Notes: a model not told the origin generated them from the letters alone. Shown: positions 7,451 to 16,703, numbered from the stretch's first letter. The stretch is DNA of 64,000 bases from Rhodobacteraceae bacterium EL129 (GCA_900313005.1 ONZJ01000002.1:2186996-2250995); one strand, 5' to 3'. Numbers and translations: made by a program.

Positions 7451-8791
7451 TCAGCCCTTACGCTTTGTCAGGATGGTTTTCGGGGATGTGTTCGACGTGA
7501 ACTCCGGCAATTCGCCAGTCCACTCGTAGGCTTCCGTGCCCGGGGGATTTTCGTACCAACCAGGATCGGAGTAATCGTCCGGCTCGACATCTTCCCTCAC
7601 CTTCACAACCGAGAACATACCGCCCATTTCGATCGGACCATGCGGCCCCCAGCCGGTCATCATCGGCACGGTGTTGTCCGGGATTTCCATCGACATGGCC
7701 CCCATTTCACCCATGCCGTTTGAACCCATCGGCATGTATTCCGGCTGATGCTCGCGGATCATGCCGGTCACCTGGCGTTTGTCGGTCCCGATGAAGTTGG
7801 GCACATCATGGCCCATCGCGTTCATCGTGTGGTGTGACTTGTGACAATGGACGGCCCAGTCGCCCGGGTAAATCGCATCGAATTCATAGGCGCGCATGGC
7901 CCCTACCGGGATGTCGATGCTCACCTCAGGCCAGCGGGCTTCTTCAGGCACCCAACCACCATCCGTGCACGTCACCTCGAAGTCATAGCCATGCATATGG
8001 ATCGGGTGGTTTGTCATGGTGAGGTTGCCCACACGCACACGCACCCGGTCGCCCTGCCGAACGACCAAAGGATCAATGTCGGGGAACAAGCGGCTGTTCC
8101 AGGCCCACAGGTTGAAATCCGTCATTGTCATCACCCGTGGCGTATAGCTGCCCGGCACGATGTCGAAGGCGTTCAGCATGATGCAGAAGTCACGATCTAC
8201 CGGCATGAATGTCGGGTCTTTGGGATGGACAATGAACATGCCCATCATCCCCATCGCCATCTGCACCATTTCATCCGCGTGTGGGTGGTACATGAACGTG
8301 CCGGACTTGATCAGGTCGAACTCGTAAACGAAGGTCTTGCCGGGCGGGATGCCAGGATGGCTGAGACCGCTAACGCCATCCATTCCCGACGGCAGAATGA
8401 TCCCATGCCAGTGAACTGACGTGTGTTCTGGCAGCTTGTTGGTCACGTAAATGCGCACGCGGTCGCCTTCCACCGCCTCAATGGTTGGCCCGGTGGATTG
8501 TCCGTTGTAGCCCCATAGATAGGCCGTCATCCCATCCGCCATTTCTCGCTCAACAGGTTCGGCCACAAGGTGGAATTCCTTGACGTTGCCGTTCATGCGA
8601 AATGGCAAGGTCCAACCGTTCAGCGTAACCACCGGGTTGTAGTCTGGCCCGGTAGAAGGCCGCGCGGTGATTTTGGTTTCTGCGCTGTCCATCATTGCCG
8701 CTTCGGGCAGTCCGATATTCTGCGCTTTCGCAGCAGCGCTGGTGGCCAAAAGACCTGCACCTGCGCCGAGTAATTGACGTCTGTTCATCAT
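7451..8791 (-). CDS. Multicopper oxidase (copper-resistance type)
   Basis: A 446-residue exported oxidase. MMNRRQLLGAGAGLL is a twin-arginine-like leader. All four copper-ligand blocks are present: HWHG at 127-130, YHPH at 168-171, HPIHMHG at 262-268 and HCHKSHHTMNAM at 315-326. The last gives the type 1 Cys and Met. It likely oxidises Cu(I) in the periplasm. A Met-rich tail (MGSNGMGEMGAMSM) follows the last copper block, as in copper-detoxifying oxidases. AGGAG precedes the double ATG; either may start. It starts 15 bases after the TolC-type gene, as part of the same operon. Confidence 0.9.
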   Translation of the reverse strand: MMNRRQLLGAGAGLLATSAAAKAQNIGLPEAAMMDSAETKITARPSTGPDYNPVVTLNGWTLPFRMNGNVKEFHLVAEPVEREMADGMTAYLWGYNGQSTGPTIEAVEGDRVRIYVTNKLPEHTSVHWHGIILPSGMDGVSGLSHPGIPPGKTFVYEFDLIKSGTFMYHPHADEMVQMAMGMMGMFIVHPKDPTFMPVDRDFCIMLNAFDIVPGSYTPRVMTMTDFNLWAWNSRLFPDIDPLVVRQGDRVRVRVGNLTMTNHPIHMHGYDFEVTCTDGGWVPEEARWPEVSIDIPVGAMRAYEFDAIYPGDWAVHCHKSHHTMNAMGHDVPNFIGTDKRQVTGMIREHQPEYMPMGSNGMGEMGAMSMEIPDNTVPMMTGWGPHGPIEMGGMFSVVKVREDVEPDDYSDPGWYENPPGTEAYEWTGELPEFTSNTSPKTILTKRKG

Positions 8792-8806
8792 TGGTCTTCT
8801 CCTTTT

Positions 8807-10273
8807 TTAATGTTCTGCGTCACCGCCAGCGGCCACTTCGGCACCGCCACCTGCCGTGCCTGCACTTGCGCCGCCGCCATAGATCGCAGCCAGCATGTTG
8901 GCATCGGCCAGCCAAAATTCCCGACGGGCTTCGGCTTCCATGAGATTGGAATTCAGCCGCTCGCGCGTATCGGCGAGCAATTCGAACGTGTTGGTGATCA
9001 TGCCGTTGTAGCTGAGCAGGGATTCTTCTTCGATTGTCCTGCGCAGAGGCAAAACGGCATTGCGGTAGTGGCGTGCAATCTTGTGCGTCCCGGAATAGGC
9101 CGCGTAGGCGGATCGTGCTTCCGACCGCACATTGACAGCGCGTTCAGCCAGCTGATGCGCGGCAATCATGTATTGCGCCTCGGCCCGTTTCAGCCGCGCC
9201 TTGCCGCTGTCGAAAATCGGAATCGCGAACTCCAGCTCAAGTTGTGGCGTGGTTTCGGTTTCCCTGACACCCTCCTCAAGCTCGCGTTCCGTCTCGAACC
9301 CGGCAATAAGTTCCAGGTCGGTTACAAAGCGCGTGGCATCGGTCATCCCGCGTGCTTGGGCCATCGCTTGCAATTCGAGCTTTGCAATCGACAGATCGAC
9401 CCGTTTCTTCAAGGCTTCTGCTTCGATCCCGGAACGCCCGTGAATGTGCCCAGGCAGGCGTGGCAGATTGTTTGGCACATAGTAGTCAACTTCGGTGCCC
9501 CACAATCCAAGCTGCCGTGTGAGCGACTCCTTGGCCAATTGCGCATCCAACCGCGCTTTTGCGCGCTGGCCGGATAGCTCGGCATAAAAAGCATGTTCTC
9601 TGGCTTGCTCGGCTTTGTTCAAGAAGCCCGTGTCGCCCAACCTTGCGGCCAGTTCGGAGCCTGCGTCTGCCGTACTCTGAGCATCGCGGATCAGCCCGGC
9701 GGCCTCAAACCCGGCCACCGCTTCGACCCAGGCACGCCGGGTTTCCACCGCAACACGCAATGTCTCTTCCACCGCCTGCAACTGAGCTTGCGTGAAACGC
9801 AGTTCGGCCAGCTTGGTTTCATCGGGCTGTGTGATTGCCGCCAAAATATTGAAAGCGATGATGCTCTCGATAGCGCGGTAAGCACCCAGGCCATCAGCAT
9901 TGATGCCTAAAACACCCAGTGATACCACCGGATTGGGCTGCATAATGCTTTGCCAAACATCCGCCGACGCGACGCCCAATTCTGCATATTTCGCCTGAAG
10001 TCCGCGATTATTCAGCAGTGCCACCTGCACGGCTGTATCGGCGCTGATGGTTTTCTTGTGCACCAGCCCGTGGACGCGCTTGGCATTCGCTTCGATGCTG
10101 GCTGCATCCATAAGCATGACGGTGTCTTTGCGTAGGATGCTGTTGGAACTGGAACTGACAGTTGCAAACCCAGCTTTGGGGTCAGACAGCCGCGCGATCT
10201 GCTCCGGCGTCGCACACGCGCTCAAAAGCAGAGAAGCTATCACCGACAGACCCAATCTTGGTGACAAAAACAT
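8807..10273 (-). CDS. TolC-family outer-membrane lipoprotein
   Basis: A 488-residue outer-membrane factor. It has a lipoprotein leader (LLLSAC lipobox) and two long helical repeats with TolC/CusC-like segments (NRGLQAKYAELGVASADV; LELEFAIPIFDSGKARLKRA, giving the PIFDSG signature). It should form the outer-membrane exit duct of an efflux system. No inner-membrane pump or adaptor gene is present nearby, so the partner must be elsewhere or missing. Its start codon overlaps the stop of the small lipoprotein gene by one base (TGATG), indicating coupled translation. Confidence 0.88.
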   Translation of the reverse strand: MFLSPRLGLSVIASLLLSACATPEQIARLSDPKAGFATVSSSSNSILRKDTVMLMDAASIEANAKRVHGLVHKKTISADTAVQVALLNNRGLQAKYAELGVASADVWQSIMQPNPVVSLGVLGINADGLGAYRAIESIIAFNILAAITQPDETKLAELRFTQAQLQAVEETLRVAVETRRAWVEAVAGFEAAGLIRDAQSTADAGSELAARLGDTGFLNKAEQAREHAFYAELSGQRAKARLDAQLAKESLTRQLGLWGTEVDYYVPNNLPRLPGHIHGRSGIEAEALKKRVDLSIAKLELQAMAQARGMTDATRFVTDLELIAGFETERELEEGVRETETTPQLELEFAIPIFDSGKARLKRAEAQYMIAAHQLAERAVNVRSEARSAYAAYSGTHKIARHYRNAVLPLRRTIEEESLLSYNGMITNTFELLADTRERLNSNLMEAEARREFWLADANMLAAIYGGGASAGTAGGGAEVAAGGDAEH

Positions 10274-10503
10274 CAGCTCTCCTCCTGCTTCGCGGGGGAT
10301 TGCTCATCGTTCAGCTTGCGCCAGTCTTCCGGCCCCTTGACCGGGCGGGACGTGTAGCCAGTCAAGACAGACGGGCCATGCACATGGCGTATCTGCGACT
10401 GCGCGTTGGCGGCAGGTGCGAGGGTTTCTTCCAGCACAAGGTCGGGGGCCTTCGCACAGGCCGCAAGGGCAATTGGCATGCCCAATAAGAGTAGAGATTT
10501 CAT
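10273..10503 (-). CDS. Small copper-island lipoprotein
   Basis: A 76-residue predicted lipoprotein with leader MKSLLLLGMPIALAAC (lipobox LAAC). The mature part is short and polar, with IRHVHGPSVLTGYTSRPVKG. It resembles small uncharacterised lipoproteins found before TolC genes in heavy-metal islands. No enzyme motif is seen. Its stop overlaps the start of the TolC-type gene by one base. A role in anchoring or assembling the outer-membrane factor is possible but unproven. Confidence 0.75.
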   Translation of the reverse strand: MKSLLLLGMPIALAACAKAPDLVLEETLAPAANAQSQIRHVHGPSVLTGYTSRPVKGPEDWRKLNDEQSPAKQEES

Positions 10504-10590
10504 AAGGGTTTCCTGATTTCAATGCATGGATGGATTCCGGGCGCGATTGCGCTCCGAAAGGATCAAACATTGCCCGCTATCGGGGCGAGA

Positions 10591-10962
10591 TCAGGATTTT
10601 GGAGGTCGTTTCAGCCCGTCGCCACGCTCAGGTGCGTGCAGCGGTGTCTCAGGCCAGCTCAATGTGGCCAGTAGTGTTTCTGACAATGCATGAAGCTTGA
10701 TCGCCTCGGCAGTAAGTGCCGGACAGGCATGCATCATGCAGGTTTCATGGTCATGTCCTGGCGTCGCGTGGTTCGCCGCAAGACCATCGTGATCGTGATC
10801 ATGGCTGTGCTCCGCAGCGTCATATTCCGCCGTCTCCCCGAAGGCATCCACACAGTGTGCCTGATGCAAAGGATCATTCGCCGCTGCAGCAACACCGTTC
10901 AAAGACATCGCGAAAACGATTGCGATAACCAGAACAGAGATGATGTGACTCGCGTGATGCAT
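10591..10962 (-). CDS. His-rich secreted hypothetical protein
   Basis: A 123-residue protein beginning MHHASHIISVLVIAIVFAMS, a signal peptide likely cut after GVAAA. The mature part has a histidine cluster (HSHDHDHDG, HDHETCMMHAC) and several cysteines, suggesting periplasmic binding of copper or another soft metal. An upstream in-frame extension is open to 11094 but looks non-secretory, so the ATG at 10962 is preferred; its ribosome site is weak. It opens the copper island. It is similar in style to CopL/DUF2946-type small metal proteins, but I cannot assign the family. Confidence 0.6.
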   Translation of the reverse strand: MHHASHIISVLVIAIVFAMSLNGVAAAANDPLHQAHCVDAFGETAEYDAAEHSHDHDHDGLAANHATPGHDHETCMMHACPALTAEAIKLHALSETLLATLSWPETPLHAPERGDGLKRPPKS

Positions 10963-11219
10963 AAATTCTGGATAGCGTGGCTCAGGTCGAAAGACAAACA
11001 CTATCGCATCGGAGATCTGCTCATCACAACAAATTGCAGAGCCAAATTGCCCTGAGAATGCTGTGAAAGCAGCCAATAACCCAAGCCCCACCAACGCATG
11101 CTTTATCCTGCGTCTCGATTTTCGATCTCAGTTACAGCGAAGTATTGGCTTGGAAGCTGGGTCTCCGTGAGGCTCCGAACGGCCTGTGTGGCGACTTTAC
11201 TAATATGCAGCAACGGGCG

Positions 11220-11423
11220 TGCTGCACAAGCGGACGAATGCTGCGTCGGCAAAAGCCGCTTGTGCAAAAGGCAACTTCGTCCGCGTCTTAATGCGAGGGC
11301 AATCGACACCCGAGAATGACGGCTCTGGCGACGTGCGCTGCAACGCAACACTGAACATGCTGCAAGATCGAACGAATGCTGCGCCAGCAATAGCCGCATT
11401 TGCACAAGGCAGCTTTGTCCGCG
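11220..11423. repeat. Pair of 66-bp direct repeats
   Basis: Units at 11220-11285 and 11358-11423 align without gaps with 54 of 66 bases identical. Both begin TGCTGCA, share CGAATGCTGCG and end TTYGTCCGCG. The AAATGCTGC and GTCCGC words are those of the dispersed intergenic repeat seen elsewhere. The surrounding stretch 11094-11848 contains no convincing gene. Confidence 0.7.
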
Positions 11424-11848
11424 ACCCGGTCATTGCTGAAGGGGAAATGCTGTGAACTGCACGAATGGCAGCAATGCGGGCTGCAGCTGAGGCATTGAGG
11501 AACCAGGGCGAGAGTCCGCTAAGGGCCGTCTTGATTTTTGGACTGCACCGATCTCGAGGCTACATTGTGCTGCATCCGAAGTCAGCAGAGAGCCAAGGCA
11601 GGTGGGCAAATTGCGCATGTCGAGTGGCGGATTCGAGCAAAACTGTAAGCGAAATGCAATCTATCCACGCTAACTCAAATAGATTGCCGCTAAGCAACGA
11701 TCTGAAACCGAAATATTGCTTCGATGTGTACGCTTTTTACCAAAAATATTTTGGGGATGAAGCGCACGAAATTCAGCAATCTCGATCATGTTTTGATGTG
11801 TAAACTCCAATAGCTTGCTTGAAGTTTTTTATGCTGAGGGAACGGTAA
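11424..11848. other. Gene-free stretch upstream of the beta-propeller gene
   Basis: Contains another diverged repeat copy (GCAATGCGGGCTGCAGC at about 11472, GTCCGCTAAGGGCCGTC at about 11515) and then AT-richer DNA from 11690 that probably includes the promoter of the following gene. No coding frame here is convincing. Confidence 0.45.
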
Positions 11849-12925
11849 ATGGACACTCTGCCAGCGCTCAAATGGTTCAAGCCGCAAGGTAAATTCGTGC
11901 AGAAAATGACGCTTGGATTTGTTTTCGGTTGTCTGGGGCATGTTGTATGTGCACAAGAAACCGGATTTTCCATCCGAGGTGAAACACCGGTGCTCGCAAG
12001 AGGTGGCGGAGGGAGCTGGGACAGCGCTTATCTTGATCCTGGCATCGTGGTGTTTCACGAGGATGACTTTCACATGCTCTATGTTGCGATCCCCAGATGG
12101 CCGCATCCTTTGGCGATTGGGTACGCAAAATCGTCCGACGGATATATGTGGGAGCGGCAGTCTGACCAACCAGTGTTAAGCCATGAGCAAACCGGCGCTT
12201 TGTCGGCTACCTCTGTCATAGCAAGCAGTGTGCTGGTCGCTGAGGACGGCACGTGGATGCTGTACTTCACATCTGTTGCAGAGGGAGAGGTGTTTTATGG
12301 ACAGGTTGCCCGCGCAACCGCGCCAGGGCCGCTTGGACCATGGAGCGTTGACGCCGAACCGGTGTTGGCCCCCGGACCTGAAAATGCGTGGGACGGCCAG
12401 TCGGTCGGTGATGCCAGTGTTGTTCAAAATGATGATGGATATGTGATGTACTATACCGGGTTCGGTAACTTTCAAAACGGCGCGTTCAGTGAGAAGCGTG
12501 CGAATATCGGAATGGCCACATCCGTTGACGGGCTGACCTGGACGAAATTCGATGACCCGGATACGACAGACTCATCATTTGGCCTGAGCGACCCGGTATT
12601 TACTGTTTCTGCGGATGAGACGGGGTGGGATACGTTCAGGGTCGTTGACCCAAACGTTCAGAAGACGCCCGATGGTTGGTTGATGGCTTACCGTGGTGCG
12701 ACATTCAATTCGCCCATGTCGATCGGTCTGGCGGCCAGTCAGGACGGGGTGAATTGGCAACGTGTTTCGGACAAGCCAGAGTTGACGCCTAAGGACACAG
12801 GAAAGGCAAAAATATTTTACATGACGTTGCTGAGCCGACCTGAGCAGGACTATCTGTATCTGGAGTTGGGGAATGACAGTAGCACGGATGCATATCTGGC
12901 AGCACGCCCGAGGCTTACCGACTGA
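11849..12925 (+). CDS. Secreted beta-propeller glycosidase-like protein
   Basis: A 358-residue protein with repeated blades of the form GIVVFHEDDFHMLYVAI, GYVMYYTGF and GWLMAYRGA, each followed by an SxDGxxW element (SSDGYMWER, SVDGLTWTK, SQDGVNWQR). This is the pattern of the five-bladed propeller of GH32/43/62/68 enzymes and related glycoside phosphorylases. A signal peptide (LGFVFGCLGHVVCA) lies near residues 21-36. A catalytic aspartate could be in SAYLDPG, but the full acid triad is not obvious, so it may be non-enzymatic. The start may be a later ATG nearer the signal (MTLGFVFG). Confidence 0.72.
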   Translation: MDTLPALKWFKPQGKFVQKMTLGFVFGCLGHVVCAQETGFSIRGETPVLARGGGGSWDSAYLDPGIVVFHEDDFHMLYVAIPRWPHPLAIGYAKSSDGYMWERQSDQPVLSHEQTGALSATSVIASSVLVAEDGTWMLYFTSVAEGEVFYGQVARATAPGPLGPWSVDAEPVLAPGPENAWDGQSVGDASVVQNDDGYVMYYTGFGNFQNGAFSEKRANIGMATSVDGLTWTKFDDPDTTDSSFGLSDPVFTVSADETGWDTFRVVDPNVQKTPDGWLMAYRGATFNSPMSIGLAASQDGVNWQRVSDKPELTPKDTGKAKIFYMTLLSRPEQDYLYLELGNDSSTDAYLAARPRLTD

Positions 12926-12985
12926 CGTGAAGTCAACATAGTATGACCCTGCCACACGATGAGAGAACGTGTTTCACAGCCGCGC

Positions 12986-13933
12986 ATGTGTGGTACCATT
13001 TCCAACATGTTACCGGCCCCGACCTCGATCATTCACCGCGGCGTGAACCGCGCGATCAACTTAATCCAGAGCGACCCGCGCGCCGTTATGGATTTGGATG
13101 AAATCGCCGATGCGGCCTATCTCTCAAAGTTCCATTTCAGTCGCCTGTTCCGAAGCTGTATGGGGGAAACACCGGTTTCCTTTCTGTGGCGAACCCGATT
13201 GGAACATTCGGCACTGGATTTCGACTATGGAGCGAGCAAGTCCATCACCGATACTGCTTTGGAGTATGGCTTTTCGAGCCCGGAAGCGTTCTCACGCGCA
13301 TTTTCCCGGGTGATAGGCCATTCTCCAAGGTCGTTCTTGTCTGAGGCGGATCCGTTCACACCAAAAGTCGCCCCTGAGATATTGGACTATGCCCAAATCC
13401 AAGGCGGCCTGCGTGTGGCAAAGATTACGCCCCCCGATGCCTCATCTGTACGTATCAAAAACTTGCCAGCTTATCGCGTCGCATTCTTACGCAGAAAGGG
13501 TCCTTACGAATATTACGGTGGGCTCATGAGCGGTATCGCTGATGACTTCAAAGCCGTGATCAACCACGCCCTTGTGCAAGGTGTACTGTCACCCGACAGC
13601 ATCGCAATTGGCGCCAGCTATAATAGCCCGCGGCTGACCAGACCCGAACAATGCCTTTTTGACGTGTGTGTTTCAATTGACGCAGGTGTCATCAACGTCC
13701 CAAGTCTAGATACGCAAACACTGGAAGGCGGGCGGTTTGCGGTATTGCGTGTCAAGTGCTCCACCAGCCAGATCGCAGAGTACTGGAACTGGCTGACGTT
13801 TGAATGGTTGCCAAAAAGCAGCGAAAGACTAGGCATAGGTTCCTCAATCGAGCGCTTTGAGATCGGCGAGGTACTTTCAAACTCTACGTGCACACAGCAC
13901 ACAGTGGATCTCTGCCTTCGACTTAGATCATGA
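12986..13933 (+). CDS. AraC-family regulator with GyrI-like effector domain
   Basis: About 315 residues. The N-terminal 105 form an AraC double helix-turn-helix (LDEIADAAYLSKFHFSRLFR; SITDTALEYGFSSPEAFSRA). The remainder is a GyrI/BacR-like small-molecule-binding domain (VRIKNLPAYRVAFLRRKGPYE, GRFAVLRVKC). Such proteins sense amphipathic compounds and control efflux or detoxification genes. An ATG at 12959 is also possible; the one at 12986 puts the DNA-binding domain close to the N-terminus. It is co-directional with the beta-propeller gene, but there is no obvious regulated target next to it. Confidence 0.85.
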   Translation: MCGTISNMLPAPTSIIHRGVNRAINLIQSDPRAVMDLDEIADAAYLSKFHFSRLFRSCMGETPVSFLWRTRLEHSALDFDYGASKSITDTALEYGFSSPEAFSRAFSRVIGHSPRSFLSEADPFTPKVAPEILDYAQIQGGLRVAKITPPDASSVRIKNLPAYRVAFLRRKGPYEYYGGLMSGIADDFKAVINHALVQGVLSPDSIAIGASYNSPRLTRPEQCLFDVCVSIDAGVINVPSLDTQTLEGGRFAVLRVKCSTSQIAEYWNWLTFEWLPKSSERLGIGSSIERFEIGEVLSNSTCTQHTVDLCLRLRS

Positions 13934-14243
13934 GTTAGTAGTTTTCTGCCACTTTTTGCGCCACACCTCGAAACTGGGAGCGAGAATCCGCATGACTTAT
14001 CCGCGGTGTTGACGTGCTACAAAAGCCCGATTTGTTTGCAGACTTTGCTCTTGCAGCGAATGGCAGAAATGCGATTTGCAACCACAACATCCATAAGCTG
14101 CGCCGAGCGACCGCTATGGGCCGTGGAGGAATTGGAAGAGCAGGGTGCCTCCTTACGATCTCCGAAAATGGCGAATGACCGTACTGATTTCAATGCAGAC
14201 CAGTCAGACAAGGGCGCGCGTTTTCAGAATTAGCGGCCCGCAC
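13934..14243. repeat. Intergenic gap with dispersed repeat, copy D
   Basis: Gene-free. From about 14026 it carries repeat words (GTTTGCAGACTTTGC, GCGAATGGCAG, AAATGC) ending with GACCGCTATGGGCCGTGG at 14107-14126, the tail motif shared with copies at 3605, 15468 and 18002. Confidence 0.55.
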
Positions 14244-15287
14244 TTAACCATCCGGTATAACGATCTGCACTTTTCCATCCGGCTGCGCGAGAGCCTGGGG
14301 TAGTCGTTCAATTGCATTTTCAAGTGGTAACTCAGCCGAGATGTCCGTCGTCCAACGCCCATCTCGAAATCGGTTCTGCACGTCGCTAAAAACGCGCATC
14401 TTTCGAAAAAAGGATGTCTTTGCGGCCCAATTGGTTGTCCAATATCCCTCTACCGATTTGTTTAGGAAGATCATTTCACTCGGGTCAATGATTTCCGCCA
14501 GCGAAGTGTCGAGCTTGCCGTAGATCACCCATCGCGCATTTTTGCCCATCGCATGATGGACCCGTGCGCTTGCGCTGCCAGCCACGGCATCAAGGAAGAT
14601 TACCGGTTTTTCTTCCGCGAGAACTGCCCGCAACTGATCGGCATAGGCGGGATCAGTTTCATTCAGAACATGTTTTGCGCCGAGCGGCTTCAGCGTTTCA
14701 ACCGGTTCCTCGCGCCGGACCAGTGCAATCATTTTCTTGCCCTGATCTCGCGCCATCCCGGCGACCAATTTGCCCAGTTGGCTTGCCGCCGCGGAAAACA
14801 CGAACGCGTCCCCAGAATTCACCATTTCCAGCATCGCCGCTGCTGTAACAGGATTGACAACCAATCCAGCGGCATCGCGATCGGACACTCCGTTTTTTAA
14901 TGGCAGCGCCAGCGCCGCCCGGGTCACAGCATACTCCGCCCACGTGCCGGAACCATCGGGCGTTACATAAAACCCCACATCGCGCCCCTTTAAAAGGCGC
15001 CCCATGAGCCCCGAACCAGCCTCCACAACAGTGCCGACGCCTTCAAAGCCCGCTGGCCGACCCCGCACACGTTTCTGACCGTAAAACCCCTGTACAAAAG
15101 CTATGTCTGAAGGATTAATTGCCGCGCGCCGCATCTTTATCAGAACCTGACCCGGGCCGGGAACCGGTCGTGGAACTTTTCCCAGCTCAAGGAATTCACC
15201 GGGCCGTTCGAGCTGATTGCCGACAAAAGCTGTCTCTTTGGCAAGTCCATCTTGGCGAAGGAGAAGTCCAAGCATTTCGGTTGTCAT
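14244..15287 (-). CDS. Medium-chain zinc-independent alcohol dehydrogenase/quinone oxidoreductase
   Basis: A 347-residue MDR-family protein. It has the N-terminal GroES-like fold (PVPGPGQVLIKMRRAAINPSD and GFEGVGTVVEAG), then a Rossmann domain with AAASQLGKLVAGMARDQGKK binding NADPH. Zinc ligands of classical alcohol dehydrogenases are absent, as in quinone oxidoreductases and enoyl reductases. It is a single gene between two repeat-bearing gaps. The physiological substrate is not readable. Confidence 0.85.
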   Translation of the reverse strand: MTTEMLGLLLRQDGLAKETAFVGNQLERPGEFLELGKVPRPVPGPGQVLIKMRRAAINPSDIAFVQGFYGQKRVRGRPAGFEGVGTVVEAGSGLMGRLLKGRDVGFYVTPDGSGTWAEYAVTRAALALPLKNGVSDRDAAGLVVNPVTAAAMLEMVNSGDAFVFSAAASQLGKLVAGMARDQGKKMIALVRREEPVETLKPLGAKHVLNETDPAYADQLRAVLAEEKPVIFLDAVAGSASARVHHAMGKNARWVIYGKLDTSLAEIIDPSEMIFLNKSVEGYWTTNWAAKTSFFRKMRVFSDVQNRFRDGRWTTDISAELPLENAIERLPQALAQPDGKVQIVIPDG

Positions 15288-15405
15288 ATTTTATTTCCCT
15301 TTGCTGAAAGCCCAATGTTTCGAATGCCAGTCAGTCAACAGTACTTGCGGTTCTGCTCTGCAGCAAACCTCGGCTTTGTCCCGCCCTGTCGCCATCGGCC
15401 AATCG

Positions 15406-15485
15406 AAAATGCTGCACGGTGCATAAACGGCCGGTTCCACGGGCCGCAGTGCTAGGTTAAGACGAGTGACCGCAATGGGCCGTCC
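15406..15485. repeat. Dispersed degenerate intergenic repeat, copy E
   Basis: The clearest copy: AAAATGCTGCACGGTGCATA at the left, ACGGCCGGTTCCACGGGCCG in the middle and GTGACCGCAATGGGCCGTCC at the right. It occupies the 274-base gap between the MDR gene and glutaminase, which contains no gene. Confidence 0.65.
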
Positions 15486-15561
15486 ATACTGGTGACAACA
15501 CGCCCTTAATATAAACATGCTGCGACCGGTCTGATGGCGGTGGCGAGCCCACTTTGCCCGT

Positions 15562-16464
15562 TCAGAATACCGACCAATTGGTTGCTTTTGAAAGCAAGGC
15601 AGCTGCACGTGTACCTGCTTGAGAATTACCATAATGGTTGAGGCCAGGTGACCAAATTGCAATGGAGGCAACATTTGGTGCAACGATTAGGATACCTCCC
15701 CCGACCCCGCTTTTTCCAGGCAATCCAACTCTGAACGCAAAATCACCAGACCCATCATAGTGTCCGCACGTCATCATCAGTGCGTTAACCCTTCTGGCAT
15801 GCTGACGCGATATGACCTTTGGTGCTCCTTCCAGGCCTGCCAGAGATCGACCTGCCATCGCCATTTGCTCGGTGGTCATTTCAATTGCGCATTGATGAAA
15901 ATATGTTCCGAGTGTGAGGGCTGGTTCGTTAAAGAGATTTCCATGTGACTTTAGATAATACGCAAGCGCCTGATTGCGCGATCCCGTTTCTTGTTCAGAT
16001 GCCGCCACAACGTCATTTATGTAGATGTCTTCAGAGGCTGACATTTGCCTGATAAGCCCAAGTATTTCCGTGAGTGCCATTTTCGGTTCTCTTCCGGACA
16101 ACAGCGCATCGGTGGTGACAATCGCACCCGCATTTACATAAGGGTTACGAGGACGGCCCTCTTCCCTTTCCAGCAGAATGACGGAGTCAAATGAGGTTCC
16201 AGACGGTTCTCGACCAACCCGATTCCAGAGTTGATCACCAACACGTCCAAGCGCCGCGACAAGGGCAAAAACCTTTGAGATACTTTGAATGGAAAATGGT
16301 TTGGTTGCTGATCCTGCGCTGATCAACCTGCCGTCAGCTAGGCACACACTTATCGCAAATTGCTGCGGATCGATCGCGGAGAGCTCTGGGATGTACTGTG
16401 CTGTCTGCCCCCAATCGTCTTGGTCAAAAATTGCTGTCGTTATGGATTCCAGCGTTTCTTCCAC
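15562..16464 (-). CDS. glsA: Glutaminase A
   Basis: A 300-residue serine-dependent glutaminase converting L-glutamine to glutamate and ammonia. The beta-lactamase-like fold is marked by SIQSISKVF with Ser-x-x-Lys at about 61-64, NPYVNAGAI, and GLPGKSGVGGGI near the end. The frame is open to 16683, but a GTG at 16464 has GGAGGT at 16469-16474 just in front, and starting there gives the usual family length; the upstream part is repeat DNA. The next upstream gene on this strand is the PLP-dependent lyase. Confidence 0.92.
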   Translation of the reverse strand: MEETLESITTAIFDQDDWGQTAQYIPELSAIDPQQFAISVCLADGRLISAGSATKPFSIQSISKVFALVAALGRVGDQLWNRVGREPSGTSFDSVILLEREEGRPRNPYVNAGAIVTTDALLSGREPKMALTEILGLIRQMSASEDIYINDVVAASEQETGSRNQALAYYLKSHGNLFNEPALTLGTYFHQCAIEMTTEQMAMAGRSLAGLEGAPKVISRQHARRVNALMMTCGHYDGSGDFAFRVGLPGKSGVGGGILIVAPNVASIAIWSPGLNHYGNSQAGTRAAALLSKATNWSVF

Positions 16465-16468
16465 TCTT

Positions 16469-16474
16469 ACCTCC
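16469..16474 (-). promoter_or_regulatory. Shine-Dalgarno deciding the glutaminase GTG start
   Basis: GGAGGT on the minus strand, four bases before GTG. No comparable site precedes any upstream in-frame start. Confidence 0.75.
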
Positions 16475-16605
16475 AATTGCGAAACGTTCGCTAAATACTG
16501 CTCCAGTAAGGTGCATAGCCCCGCGAGAGTAAACCACCGACCTAGCCAGATTTTAGTGTGGAGCCAACAGTAGGTTTGGCCCGCGCTGCGGCCATCTGAC
16601 CGACG

Positions 16606-16691
16606 TAAATGTTGCACGTTGCATGAACGGCCGCTTTCGGGGAACTGCATCGCAGCGCCAGATTGATTGGCCAAGGTCCGCATTGGGCCGG
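16606..16691. repeat. Dispersed degenerate intergenic repeat, copy F
   Basis: TAAATGTTGCACGTTGCATG, then AACGGCCGCTTTC, and a right end GTCCGCATTGGGCCGG. It is closely matched to the copy at 15406-15485 and so flanks the glutaminase gene on its other side. Confidence 0.65.
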
Positions 16692-16703
16692 AATGAATTC
16701 AAA

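Noticed and set aside
8774-9577. A 267-codon plus-strand frame opposite the TolC-type gene
   Set aside because: Antisense to a clear TolC-family gene; the product is unlike any known protein and has no ribosome site.
15485-16683. Longer glutaminase starting at 16683
   Set aside because: The extra 73 codons run through a dispersed repeat copy and are absent from glutaminases; GTG at 16464 has a strong ribosome site.
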